Shown: positions 47,297 through 58,542 of the stretch, one piece after another
Layout: each line of letters begins with the position of its first letter
Numbering within the stretch: the stretch's first letter is position 1
Source of the DNA: Eopsaltria australis
Taxonomy: Eukaryota > Chordata > Aves > Passeriformes > Petroicidae
Direction of reading: 5' to 3'
Length of the DNA: 64,000 bases
NCBI GenBank assembly: GCA_034509425.1
Contig: JAVTVJ010001236.1
Span: forward strand, 310,001-374,000
Notes under the pieces: generated by a model
The model's input: the letters and a program-made list of their open reading frames with translations, nothing else
Told to the model about the DNA's origin: nothing
Database searches by the model: none
Translations under genes and position numbers: made by a program

Positions 47297-48720
47297 TTTC
47301 CATCCCTGCCTTCAGCTCCATATGGGCTCAGGGACCCCCTGGAGTATGGGGCATCTCCAGCTTCTCTCAGATCTTGTCCTATGCAAGGTGGTGTCAGCTG
47401 TGCCAGGAGCTCTCATGTGCTACTGTAGTCAAAGACACAACAAGGGGAAACCCAAGCCCTTTTTTTTTTAAATGCCTTTGGAAAAAGAACACTCCGTGAG
47501 AGGAAACCTGAGCTGGCAGAGCTAAAAATGAAATTACCTGTTTTCCATAGAGGGGAAGAATTATGGGCAGCACCTGCTGAGATAACCCACCCTGTCCCTG
47601 CTCTTCCCCATGGGTCAGCAGTTGCCCACCAGTGGTGTCACAACACCATGAAAAGCCCTCCAGAGAACACTGTGAGCCTTATTCAGACCCACACATGCAC
47701 ACCTGGCTGAACTGATGAGGCACCTGTGCCACCCCCAGACCCTCAGAGGAGTTCAGGGTCTAACTGAAAAGGCCATCAAGGCCCTGGAGCAGCTTGCCCA
47801 GGGAACTACTGCACCTCCAACACTGGTAAAGCACTCACAGGCACAGCTCAGGTCTAGCTCATCTCACCCAAGGTCAAGGTCACACACTAAATTGCTTCCT
47901 AGGGCTCCTTCCAGCCTTGCTTGCTGCACTTGTATAACTTCAAGCAGAAGAGACAAGAGAGCAGCTGGGCAGCCTGGGTGGACACAGGGCCAGCAGCACC
48001 CGACGGGCACGGTGGCTGTTTTACAGACTGGCTGGCACCTCCTGACTCAGTGCCACTTAGTGCGAGATTAATGCCATGTGAATGCAGCTCGTGTCCCCAG
48101 CTGGGATTTCCTACAACCTACTGCTGATGCTTTGCTGGCAGCAAGAGCAACAAGCCTTCAGTTTACTGTTGGAGGTCAAGGTAAAGTGATTTCAATTAGA
48201 AGAGGATCACGTAGGTCTCAATCCAATGCAGGCAGGTTGTGTAACACTGGCAGCGTGAAGAGGAGAGTCATTTATTCATTTCTTAGCTGCATGGTCTGGG
48301 ATTTCATTTTCCCCTCTCTGTTCTTACAGTCTGCCTTGTCCCTTTTACCATTTAAAGGGTAATGCAAAAAGGTATTTAGGGTTCATAGTTCCTTCCCTTT
48401 CATCAGGAGGTGGTTTGCCCTGCTCCAATCACCCCAGTAATTAGCAGTAATGAACCAGAGGAAGAAGGAGGAAGCAAAGATGGGAAATGAATATTCAGCT
48501 GACCAGTTCCTTCCCCTGGCGGCATTTGCCTCTGTGTCATGCAGCTGCATTTCAAAACCCCACACATATTTACATGCCTCTAAGAGGAAGGGCATGTGTT
48601 TGTTGCCCTGTTAAAAACCAAGCACATATTTACATGCTTTGCTGAATTGGGGCCATATACCCTTCTTTTTCCTTGACACCGAGGGCAACCCTTTGTTTCT
48701 GCTGGTCAAACAAAACAGAA

Positions 48721-48750
48721 CACACACACACACACACACATACACACACA
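48721..48750. repeat. (CA)n microsatellite
   Basis: Fifteen CA-type dinucleotides with one TA interruption, followed by an A8 run. Confidence 0.95.
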
Positions 48751-48991
48751 AAAAAAAGGAGACTAGGGAAAGAAAATGTATTTATTAAATGGTTCTATAA
48801 ATAAAGGAGCTGGGAAGATAAAGGAGGCTCTGATCTCTGAGGGGTGATGGCAAAGTGCTACTGATAAAGTGGCTACGATTCAGATCAATAGCAAACAAGA
48901 CAGGCAGGTGAATTTCCCCTTTGATCTTCATTCCCTGTGCAGCCTGAGTTGGTCTGACTCTGCCACACAAATTACTGCTTTATGCAGGGGG

Positions 48992-49013
48992 AAAAAAAAA
49001 AAAAAAAAAAAAA
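48992..49013. repeat. Poly(A) run
   Basis: Twenty-two A residues after G5. No recognisable element is attached. Confidence 0.95.
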
Positions 49014-49762
49014 GCAGTTTGCTTGGCTTTTTGCTTATTGCACAAGTGGATTGGGTGGCAAATGATAAGTGTCGCTTGTTATCGTTTCAAAAAGCCACCG
49101 GAAAATGGTGGCTCCAGCACTTTAACCTGATGTGTTGACATTTGGTGTGTCAGCAGGGTATTACAGGGCTGATACATAGATCAGTGCTAAATAGTCTTAA
49201 TAAAAAAAGATTAAATCTGGAAGAAGGAAATAAAGCTCAGGGCAGGTTCACCTGTAAAGCTATAAATACACAGTAGGGAAATTTGAGGTGGCAAAATATT
49301 GATGGGAGATGATGCTTTGCAAGCCAAAACTGTGGTTTTGGCCTCAAAAGCTGTGCTGTAGCCTCCTGTGCCCTACTACTGATTTGGGAAAAATCCCATT
49401 AAACTGTGCCTGACTTTCTCCAACAATCAAGGAAGCATGGCTGAGAAGAGCTTTGCAAACTTAGCAAAGGAGGTGACTTGTGACATTCCTGTCACAAACC
49501 TGGAAGTCAGCAGCCTGGATGAGACCAGCTGGCTAAGTCAAAGTGAGCTCAAGCTCCCTTTCCTGTTGGAAACCACTTTCTCCAAACTCTAAGGGGCTGC
49601 ATAAAAGAGATTTGAACTTTTGAAGAAGAATGGGTGATATTGTTCCTATCATAAAGAGCTGCTGAGGATTTTTGCCTTCATGTTTTCACCTCAGTGGCAA
49701 GGGCAGGAGGGACACTTTGCAGGTCTAGCCTTACTTCATGAAACAAAGGATACATCAGATTG

Positions 49763-50165
49763 AATCACAGAATCTTGGAGGTTGGAAAAGCCTTCTAAGA
49801 CCTTCAAGTCCAGCCTTTCCCTCAGCACTGCCATGGACACCACTGACCCATGTCCCACACATCCACATCCACACAGCTTTTAAATCCCTCCAGGGATGGG
49901 GATCACACCACTTCTTTGGAAATCCTGTGGCAGGGCTGGACAGCCCTTTCCATGGAGGAATTTTCCCAATATCCACCCTGAGCCTCCCCTGGCCCAGCCT
50001 GAGGCCGTTCCCTCTCCTCCTGTCCCTGTTCCCTGGCAGCAGAGCCCGACCCCCCCTGAGCCCCCTCCTGTCAGGGACTGTGCAGAGCCACAAGGTCCCC
50101 CCTGAGCCTCCTCTGCTCCAGGCTCAGCCCTTTCCCAGCTCCCTCAGCTGCTCCCCATTAGACTC
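49763..50165 (-). mobile_element. CR1 LINE 3' fragment
   Basis: Starts 'gaatcacagaatcttggagg' and continues 'ttggaaaagccttctaagac', 'acccatgtcccacacatcca', 'tttaaatccctccagggatg', 'gacagccctttccatggagg' and a long C-rich inner part ('cctcctgtccctgttccctg', 'cccagctccctcagctgctc'). About 400 bases, one of the longer copies. It is closely related to the copy at 62104. Confidence 0.94.
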
Positions 50166-52954
50166 GTGCATAAGAGAGCAGATTGTACACAACATTTGCA
50201 AGGCTGAGAGGTCAGATGTCCACCTGAGCCCCTGAGTTTGGGGCACCAGGGTGATGCCAGCTCAGGGCAGTGTGGGTTGGGGGTTGCTGCCTTTTCTGCA
50301 GTGCAAAACTCATCTCAGATGATGAAGGTATTAGTGATGGGGAGAGAGCTACAAGTCACAAGGACCACCTTCCATCCAGTAAACCCACCCCCGTGGGCCA
50401 CAGAGCAAGGAAAGCCTCACTGGGTGTTTATTATTCCTGGACTGTAGTGGATGGGGCCTCATCCACATAGGAAAGCTGTTAAACCATAAAATACTGGCTT
50501 CCCATATGTTCTCATTTTTATCAGCCAGTCTGTTGCAGGAAGAACTTCCCTCTGACAGGACTGATAGATCCTTAAAAAATAAACAATGATCTTGCAGCTT
50601 CTATGCCCTCTACTGCTGTTCAACTTCCCACCCAGCTGTTTTAATTGTTTTAAAATTAAGTGTACACCATGGAGATCTGTGGGTAGTTTAAACTGGGAAT
50701 TTGCAGTTGACTGAGGCTAATGAATCAGTGATATCCACTTAAACGTATGTCACCCTACAGGTTTCCGAGCAATCACGGGACAATCTCCCACTTGGCTTCA
50801 CATAATTTTTGAGCTGGATGTTCCTTCTTTCCTTCCTAACTTCCAGGGGTCCCAGAGATCCTTGCAGGTCTGTGTGTAGCTTTTCAGTTGAAGAACAGAC
50901 ATGATTACTGGAAAACAAATCACATTTTCCAGATACCGGGTACTGTGTGTGAACACAACTGCCACCCATTCATCATCCAGTTTTTAATACCAGTCCTCTT
51001 CTTGTTGTGCTCCCTGCACTCACATCTGGCAGCAGCTGGAATTTTTCGCCTATTAGAGTTTTCTACTCAACATATTTTTGAGCAAGGGACCAGGAAAGTC
51101 GTTAGAAGTCCTGCAAACAGTGATAATGAGAGCAGCAAACTACACAGGATAGAAACCCATCCAGAGAACTTGTGAAAACACAGACTCATCTTTTCCACCC
51201 TGGGGTGCACAACCCCATCTTTCAGGGTGAAATCCAGATGAAACTAAAGCAGCCTCAAACCCTGGCAAGGAGTGATGCAGCTCCCACCTTCCCATGCACC
51301 CTGTGGACCACCCAACAAAATCACCTTGTTCCCTACAATCCCTTCCAGGGATTTCTAAGCCACTTTGCTGAGTTGATGGGATTCAGTAGGAGCACAATCT
51401 CTTCTTGATCCTCCCAATTCCTGTTCTCCACATTGAGTTTCAATTCTCTGTGTTACTTGCTGGTGGTAATGTACAGGGCAGTGGAGCTGGAGTTACTTGG
51501 TGTCACCATAAAAAGGGGAGCTGATGGTTGAAGTTTAAAATCGTGTCAGTGGAAAACTGATTTTCAATCTGCATCTCTGAATGTGCACATCACAGACCAA
51601 GTATTACATAAATAATGCCTCCATTAAATGGTGTGCAGTGCTCGTCTACATGAGTAAAAATGGAAAGAGTTTTTATTCAGTCCAATTTTAATCAAATTCT
51701 ACTGAACAGCAATTCTATGGCCTATTTAAAATTTAAACAAAGACAGAATAGCTGCCTCTATATCTATACCCTCTTACTATTGTCGCAAGGAAAGAACAAG
51801 TAAAAGCTAAAAGAAGCCCTCACAATCCCATTGACACTGGCCAGATGCAAGCTGTACAGATATTTTAACCTCACTAAATAACGGTTTGAAATGCCTTTTC
51901 CTTCTATTTTGGGGTTCTAAAGAGCCTGATGAAACGATACCTGGAGAAAGTGGCCAGCCCTATTGTTTGTGAGATACCTCTGTGAATTCTTAATAGCAAT
52001 TTTGAACACTAAGCAGTTGCCCTGGTGCCTGTTGTGAGATTCTCAAAAGTCTGCTCCAAAGTGAAAGAGACAAAAGAGAATGAATGAAATCAAATTGAGT
52101 TGTAGCAGGAGACAGATGGGACCCACTCACTAATGTAACCTGGCCTATTCATTGTATTCTCTTCCATGCAGAACAAGGTTCTAGTACTTGGAACTAAGAT
52201 TGAAACAATATATAGTTCCCAAGATCAGCTTTACACTGATGTTTGGGCTCCACAAGGAATGTGTTTAAATGGAAAACTCGAGTGGTTCCTTTTTTTATTT
52301 TTTTATTTTAATTATTTCTCTTTCCTGGTAAAACCTGGTAACTCAAACTCAAAGGTTGTAATGGGAATTAGGCTGATCTTTTAATGGCAAATTTTTCTTG
52401 GGTGTACTCAGAAGTGAAGTTCAAAACTCTCTAACTAGCAAGGCTCTGAGGAACTGCCAGCTGGACCTCACCAAAATCTCTCTGCCTTTTGTGTAATGTC
52501 AGAATCTCTGCTTAACACATAAGAAAGATGTGAGCTATGAGGGAAAAAATCTGACAGCTGATACCTTGGACATGAAAGAATGCCTCAATGGTCAATATTA
52601 ATTTGGTGTATGGAAAATCATTGCCCTGTTCCAAGGCATATGCTGCTGGTTATCTTCTTGTTGCTGCTGGGGAGGTTGGCTTTTATCAGCAGTGCCTAAA
52701 CTTGACATCCAAAATGAAAGTTTTTCCTTCTTGGCTAACGTCTTTGAGACTGCAGTCTGTGGACTGTAGTAAAACAGATTCCTTCAGCTCAACTCTGTTT
52801 TCAGCTATATTATCCCTACACAGGGCATGGGAACATGGTTGTGGTTTTCCCCCAAAAATCCCCCCATGGTACCAAGCTGCAGAAGAAGCAGCTCCATCAA
52901 GAATTAGTTGCAGCAGTTCTTGCTACTCATCATCAGAAAATAAATAGTTGGAAT
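50166..52954. other. Intron D-E, middle part
   Basis: No recognised repeat. 51480-52160 is AT-rich and repeat-free. Small open frames lack paired splice sites in phase. Confidence 0.5.
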
Positions 52955-53362
52955 ATCAGAGGGCTGAGGCACATCTGTTATGGAGCCAGGCTGGAAGAGT
53001 TGGGGTTCAGCCTGGAGAAAAGAAGGGTCCAGGGAGATCTTGGAGCCCTTTCCAGTGCCTAAAGGGGCTCCAGGAGGGCTGAAGAGGGACTTTGGACAAG
53101 GGAAAATAGCTCCAAATTGATAGAGGGCAGGTTTAGATTAGATATTTGGAAGGAATCCTTTCCTGTGAGGATGATGAGGGTCTGACACAGGCTGCCTGGA
53201 GACGTGGTAGAAATCCCAACCCTGGAAGTGCCCCAGGCCAGACTGGAGGGGGTTTTGAGAAACCTGGTCTAGTGAAAAGTGTCCCTGCCCATGGGAGGGA
53301 GGGTGCAGTGGATGACCTTTAGAAGCCACTTTCAACCCAAACCAGTCTATGGTTCCATGGCT
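52955..53362 (+). mobile_element. CR1 LINE 3' fragment
   Basis: Plus-strand order over about 400 bases: 'ggctggaagagttggggttc', 'agcctggagaaaagaagggt', 'gtttagattagatatttgga', 'acctggtctagtgaaaagtg', ending 'aaaccagtctatggttccat'. The first motifs match the CR1 'glfsleKRR' region rendered in DNA, so the copy reaches just inside the older coding end. It sits about 330 bases upstream of exon E. Confidence 0.93.
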
Positions 53363-53690
53363 GCTGCTCCTGACACTTATAAAAAAAGCCAGGAGTCTTA
53401 GAAAACCTGCAGAAAGAAAGTGCTGGAGCAACCACAGGCTTTGTCAGGATGACCACTCAGCAGCTACCTGGAGCTAAAACAGGGTCTAGGCAATGAATGG
53501 AGGAGGATTTGCAGAACCTGATTTGTAGAACATCTCCTTGCCAGCCGTGCATCATTTGCAATGTTCTGTCACTTTTGGATGTCATAATCAGAAGAAAAAT
53601 CAAGCTGCTGGCTGCTGTTGGATGGCAGTGTAAGAGAGAATTTCTGTTTCTAAACTGCCTGATTTTTCCATTTCCTGATGACCCTCCCAG

Positions 53691-53754
53691 TGTAAAAAAA
53701 ACACCAAAACCCACTCGCGACGTACTGCATTTAATCAAACTTACGCAGGAGAGA
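53691..53754 (+). CDS. Exon E of unidentified spliced gene
   Basis: A 64-base exon between 'ttcctgatgaccctcccag' and the donor gagaga|gtgagt. One base (T) completes the Leu codon from exon D, then 21 codons run VKKTPKPTRDVLHLIKLTQ and two more (Glu, Arg), ending on a whole codon. The other open frame does not fit exon D. Four CpGs fall within about 30 bases (around 53714-53746) although the flanking intron is CpG-poor, which is more like retained coding sequence than neutral DNA. The peptide is basic and likely helical in its second half. No family is recognised. Confidence 0.55.
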
Positions 53755-54931
53755 GTGAGTTGGTTTGTTTGTTTGTTTGTTTCATTTCATACTTCCATAT
53801 TCCACCCATGGAGAAATCTTGCTGGTAGGGAGGATAAACAAACAACCAACCAAACAACCCAAACACTGGGCCTCTAGGAGCTGTTGTTATTTATTTCCAC
53901 AATTAGCAGCCGAGTTCTGGTGCTGTGCCCAGAGAACTCCTCTCATTTTTCAGTGTGTCACTCTGTGCACAATATGCTTTTAGGAATTGAGGATTAAGGC
54001 GGCTGATTGTGGGTGGTTTATGAAACTTTTTATGGGAAGCCATATAGCCAAACCTTTAGAGAATCAGACCATCATTTTAATGGGCTTATGTTGTGTACAA
54101 GACTGTTCAGTAAGATATTCACACAGTACAGAGCATCTTGATAAAGAACTTGGATTAATCAGGGATGCTGCTGTTGCCAGTGGATGCTGTGGGTTGTTTT
54201 CTGAATTAGCTGTGAGTGGTGCTGAAAACAGCCTGGGGGTGGCTGCCCATCCTCCTTAAGGATGCTGGAACAGATTCTAGAGGGAAAACATCTACACATC
54301 TATCTGTGAAATAAAGTGAATAGACACTCTCTCTGTAAAGAGGCAGAGTGAACTCATCAGAAATGGTCTCTCCTCTCTGAAGTCCGGTGCCACCGGTTTA
54401 CTCATCTGGAGGAGGTCAACAAAATCTGTCTGCATTTTATTTGCCAGTATGAAAAAACAAACATTTCTATTTACCAGCAGGAAAACAGAGATTTCAGAGA
54501 GTGCAGTCACCCCATAAAAACTGCAGGTGCTCAGCACCTTCCAGGATTCAGTCAAATACTTCAGCTGTGACAGAGGGATGAGTATTTAAGGCATGGATCT
54601 ATAGCATAACATTCAGATTTACCAGAGATGTCATCCTCTCCCAGGGTTGTTAAAGGTATTGATTAATTGCCTATTGTTAAAGTTATTGATTGATGAAGCT
54701 GCAATATAAATACTGGCACTGTCAGTTACTCCATACAGATTTTAATCTGAGCACTCAAATGTTTTATCTCTTTTTGTAATTGTAAATCAAAGGAGTTTCA
54801 TGCCGAATTCCCACTGTGGCCTCTCTTAGACCCCTTTACGCATGATTTTGCATTAAGGAATTCACAATGAAACCTCATCCCTCTCTGTGCTGCAGGTTCT
54901 GGGACCATCCTGATATCCAGTTCCCTTTCAG
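53755..54931. other. Intron E-F
   Basis: Contains (TTTG)5 at 53763-53782. 54640-54870 is AT-rich and repeat-free with TTGATTAATTGCC-type words. A second acceptor-like site lies at 54896, but its open frame has the wrong phase for exon E. Confidence 0.5.
53763..53782. repeat. (TTTG)5 microsatellite
   Basis: Five TTTG units immediately after the donor of exon E. Confidence 0.9.
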
Positions 54932-55003
54932 GTCGTGCTGGAGCTTTTTGAAGACCAGCTTGTGATGTGTAACAGGAAAGCCATCATCCACCTTTCAATA
55001 TGA
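54932..55003 (+). CDS. Exon F, C-terminal coding end of unidentified gene
   Basis: The acceptor (tatccagttccctttcag) opens a frame that starts on a whole codon, as exon E requires. It runs 23 codons (VVLELFEDQLVMCNRKAIIH, then Leu-Ser-Ile) to a TGA at 55001-55003. Joined to exons A-E this gives 187 codons from the start of exon A to the stop. The following sequence, with TATAAA variants near 55128 and 55137 and an A-rich patch, would be the 3' UTR, but no canonical AATAAA lies nearby. The segment could also continue through a cryptic donor before the stop; none is strong. This is the least certain exon of the chain because it has only one splice site to check. Confidence 0.5.
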   Translation, partial: VVLELFEDQLVMCNRKAIIHLSI

Positions 55004-56007
55004 GCAAAGAGCAAAGGAGGTAAACCAAAGCAGGAATCATCCTCACAGGAGGAACAAAGAAGCCAATTTTCTGGACGGAGTTGAATCTTCAAATACACCT
55101 GGGAACTGAGGACCTGATGAACCCTGTTATAAATCCTATAAAGCAAAAAAAATCATTTTTATTGAGTGTCACCTACTTTCAACAATGTTATTGACACATT
55201 TGAAAGGACTTCAGGAAAACGTTTCCAAGAGCCTTCAAGGTCAATCCACCATTATCATTAGCAAATTGTTGGAAGACACTCCATGCTGATTAACCGCCAT
55301 CATATTTAATTAGTGCTTGAGTGGCACTTCATCCTGCTTATTGTCAGAAATCCCTTTATCTTCCTATTTGCATTGCAGAGTTTTTAATTAGGATATGTGT
55401 AGGGAATCTCTTAATGATCTCCTGTCTGCATAACCACCCAGGCTGTGCAGAGGGTTGCTCAGTTGTCTCTGCATCTCCAGAGGGTGCTTTGCCACCACAG
55501 GAGAAGAGAAACTTGTATCTCCTCAGCTGAGGCTGAGGGAATGTGAAGTAGCTTTGGCAGCAGCTCAGCCTGTCGGAGATGTGTCCAACATCCAACAGGT
55601 TGTGCCCTGCTGACAAAGCTTCAACATTGTCCTACAGAAATATTCGTGTTGTGCTATTGCCCTACCCAAAACCTCTCCAGGAGAAACTTCTTTCTGCATT
55701 CTTCATTGCCAGCAACTCTTTGTAGCAACTTTTCAAGTGGCCTTAATGTTCTCTTTGGTTTCTCCTTTAAATTAATCTTTTACTGGGCCAAAGAAGTTCC
55801 TTTGCTCAAGACCTCCTTCAGCCATGCTTCTCAGACTGACTGTCCTGGAGACTTTTCAGTGAACAAATTCCTCAACCTTTGTCTTGACATTATCCACAGA
55901 TAAGAAATCTTGTAAGGGGTAAGGGGCAGTTACAGAGATAATGAAAAAAAAAATAATTGTAGGAAGGTGGTCCTCTGTTAGCAACAAAAAACAGTTTTCA
56001 TCTTTGA
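55004..56007. other. Putative 3' UTR and downstream sequence
   Basis: No recognised repeat. No canonical AATAAA was found in the first kilobase; weak variants occur near 55128-55142. The true transcript end is unknown. Confidence 0.4.
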
Positions 56008-56112
56008 GCTACCTGGTCTAGTAAAAGTTGTCCCTGCCCTTGGAAGAGGAGCTGGAATGAGAGGATCCTGAAGGTCTCTTCCAACGAAAACCACTTTGTA
56101 ATTCTGTGAAAA
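56008..56112 (+). mobile_element. CR1 LINE 3' fragment
   Basis: 'gctacctggtctagtaaaag', 'ttgtccctgcccttggaaga', 'gaaggtctcttccaacgaaa' and the end 'ttgtaattctgtgaa' form a short plus-strand tail. Confidence 0.9.
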
Positions 56113-56505
56113 GTTCTCATCCACTACTATGTCAGAATATGTGGTTATTTACATTTTTCCTCCAGCCAGTGAAGAAAAGAAACCTCCATGGAAAGCATTT
56201 CCTCCCTTCACCTTTGACATCCTCTTCCAGGGGCGAATCACCCTCTAAATCAATCTGCTTTCAGTGAAAGCTGTGACTGCTAGATCCAAAGAAAACCTGA
56301 GCCACAGGTGGGTTTTAAGACCCAACACACTGCAAAGAGTGGCTGGAAATTAAAATGCATTTCTAGGGAGAACAGAGAGGTACCAGAAGGCATCAACAGG
56401 AGTAAGAAGGCAATACCACATTCCTGAAGGAGCCCTAATGGCAATCCTGAAGAGCAACAAACCTGGTCTGACACTGCTCTGGCAATAACTTTACCACTAC
56501 CAAAG

Positions 56506-56612
56506 TCACAGAATCACAGAATGATTTGGGTCCGAAGTGATTCTTAAAGGTCACCTCTTTCCAACCTTCCTGCCATGGGCAGGCACACCTCCAGCAGGCC
56601 AGGATGCTGGCT
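56506..56612 (-). mobile_element. CR1 LINE 3' fragment
   Basis: 'tcacagaatcacagaatgat' begins the copy, followed by 'ttgggtccgaagtgattctt', 'ccttcctgccatgggcaggc' and 'cacctccagcaggccaggat'. Two tail octamers remain. Confidence 0.92.
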
Positions 56613-56814
56613 GTGCCAAACGTTGTGCCAGAGCACCATTAGGAGGAGAAAAATCCTCTTTGTTGGCATTAATAACCTCTTCCATCTTCATCATCTTCTT
56701 GGATTCCTGTGCTGACCAGCCAGATGTCCTAAGGCTTCTAAAGATGAAAGAGGTTTGCTGGAAGGCTCTACCAAATGGCAGCTGGGCAGTTCCGGGGCAG
56801 ATGAGAAACAGAGG

Positions 56815-57060
56815 CAGTGTGTAGGTAATGCACACTGGAAGGAAAACAGTTTAAACCACTTGTACATGCTGATGGGTTCTGAATTAGCCGTAACTCACTG
56901 GGACAAGATTCAGGCATTGCTACTGACAGCTCAATGTTCAGCAGAGGTCAAAAAAGTAAATAAGGCATTAGGCTGTGTTAGAAGGGGAGAGAGAATAAAG
57001 AGCAAATGTAAGGCTCTGGCTGTGCTGCATCCACGAAGGATTGAGACTGTGGTTTAAATG
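56815..57060 (+). mobile_element. Old CR1 ORF2 C-terminal fragment
   Basis: The plus-strand translation shows blocks expected past the reverse transcriptase core of reptile-type CR1 ORF2: MGSELAVTHWDK, then QCSAEVKKVNKALG, then a basic CVRRGERIKSKCK stretch. In DNA, 'gatgggttctgaattagccg' and 'tcaatgttcagcagaggtca' match the equivalent part of turtle and crocodile CR1. It is coding-region CR1, unlike every other copy here, which is only 3' UTR. It is broken and cannot encode an active enzyme. Its 3' boundary is unclear. Confidence 0.65.
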
Positions 57061-57422
57061 CAGCTTTTGTTGCTTTGCTAGCTGGCCCAAAATTGGGGCT
57101 GTCCAGAGCAGGGAAGAAAAGAGAGGCTGTCAAAACCACTGGGTATTTCAGGAAAGGGGGAATCTCAAAGGATGTGGGGGTGCCAGCCAAAGGGTGACCT
57201 CAGCACACATCAGAGCAAAGGCTCCTGTCCAGAGGATGCACCATGTACACACCACGTGTTCTGGGTCCAGAAGGTTCTGCCTCGAGGTAACAGGGAAAAG
57301 GTTGGCATCATCTGGGCTCTGACATCAGGGACGCCCATTTCTTTTAGAAAACTCCTTCCACATCCTCAGACAAGTGGCCCAGGTGCTCACAAAGTGAAAG
57401 GGGTACAAGGGAGCTTTACATC
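57061..57422. other. Noncoding stretch
   Basis: Possibly a degraded continuation of the CR1 fragment upstream, but no block is recognisable. Confidence 0.4.
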
Positions 57423-57625
57423 AGAATCATAGGATGGCTTGGGTTGGAGGGGACCTTAAAGATCACCTACCTCCAGCATCACTACCTTCCACTGTCCCAG
57501 GGTTCTCCAAACCCCATCCAATCTGGCCTTGAACATTTTCAGGGATGGGGCAGCCACAGCTTCTCTGGGTAACCTGTACCAATGCCTCCCTACATCTCCA
57601 GAAAAACAATTTTTCTTTTAGCTAC
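57423..57625 (-). mobile_element. CR1 LINE 3' fragment
   Basis: 'cagaatcataggatggcttg' starts the tail; then 'gttggaggggaccttaaaga', 'ctccaaaccccatccaatct' and 'gggatggggcagccacagct'. The inner part fades after about 57600. Confidence 0.93.
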
Positions 57626-58151
57626 ATATTGAATTCCTTTAGATATTGACAGAGAAAAGTAAAAACCCTGTAACTATAAAAGATCCTAAACAAATTATCA
57701 ATTTATATATATATATAATATATTGATTTATATTAATATTTTATTATCAATTAATTATCTCTGTGCTTTGAGTTTCATTGGTATTGAAAAAGATCCTGGA
57801 GTCTGAAGGACTGGAGAGTGAACCACAAAAGGGTTCACTGAGGAGGAAGATGGAAACATCTGATTTTTCTGTCTTCATTTTGTTTATCTCATAAGTGAAA
57901 ACAAAGGGAGAAAAAAATAAAGTGATGTGCCTGTACAAATCTACTACAGAGCTTTCACTGATGAGCTTTAGTTATTTGTATTTTATTTACAATCCTATAT
58001 GTGCTTGGAGCCATACAGGAAGCTCAACCCTTTCCAAAGCAAAACTCCTGCCCAGGGATTTTTGTTCTTCATGAAAGAAATCTTTCTTCAAAATCAACTG
58101 TGGGGATGGGGCTGTCCAGAAAGGAACATATGTAAGTAAGTATTATCATGT
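57626..58151. other. AT-rich noncoding stretch
   Basis: Includes an (AT)n-like tract around 57702-57724 with adjoining 'atattgatttatattaatat'. No exon or repeat family. Confidence 0.5.
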
Positions 58152-58542
58152 TAAGCCTGGGGTTGTTCAGCCTGTATAAAATAAAGCTCCAGGGACACCT
58201 CAGAGCCCCTGCCAGGGCCTCAAGGGGCTCCAGCAGAGCTGCACAGGGACTGGGGACAAGGCATGCAGGCACAGGACACAGGCAATGGCTTCCCAGTGCC
58301 ACAGGGCAGGCATGGATGGCATCTTGGGAATTGGGAATTGCTGGCTGGGAGGGTGGGCAGGCCCTGGCCCAGGGTGCCCAGAGCAGCTGTGGCTGCCCCT
58401 GGATCCCTGGCAGTGCCCAAGGCCAGGCTGGACACGGGCTTGGAGCAGCCTGGGACAGTGGAAGGTGTCCCTGCCATGGCAGGGGGTGGCACTGGATGAG
58501 CTTTAATATTCTTTCCAACCCAAACCATCCAGTGATTTTATG
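58152..58542 (+). mobile_element. CR1 LINE 3' fragment, young subfamily
   Basis: Plus-strand order: 'cctggggttgttcagcctgt', 'ctgccagggcctcaagggg', 'ggcatggatggcatcttggg', 'gggtgggcaggccctggccc', 'gtggaaggtgtccctgccat', ending 'aaaccatccagtgattttat'. About 300 bases are nearly identical to the inverted copy at 33024. Same subfamily as 6851. Confidence 0.94.

Larger units (their letters stand above)
46816..49762. other. Intron D-E, first part
   Basis: Contains a (GGGAAA)n-like tract (47253-47296), a (CA)15 tract (48721-48750) and an A22 run (48992-49013). 48060-48300 is repeat-free and might be constrained. No exon in a compatible phase was found. Confidence 0.45.

Noticed and set aside
53877..54259. 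Open frames downstream of exon E
   Set aside because: They start within the intron after a good donor and lack acceptors in a usable phase.
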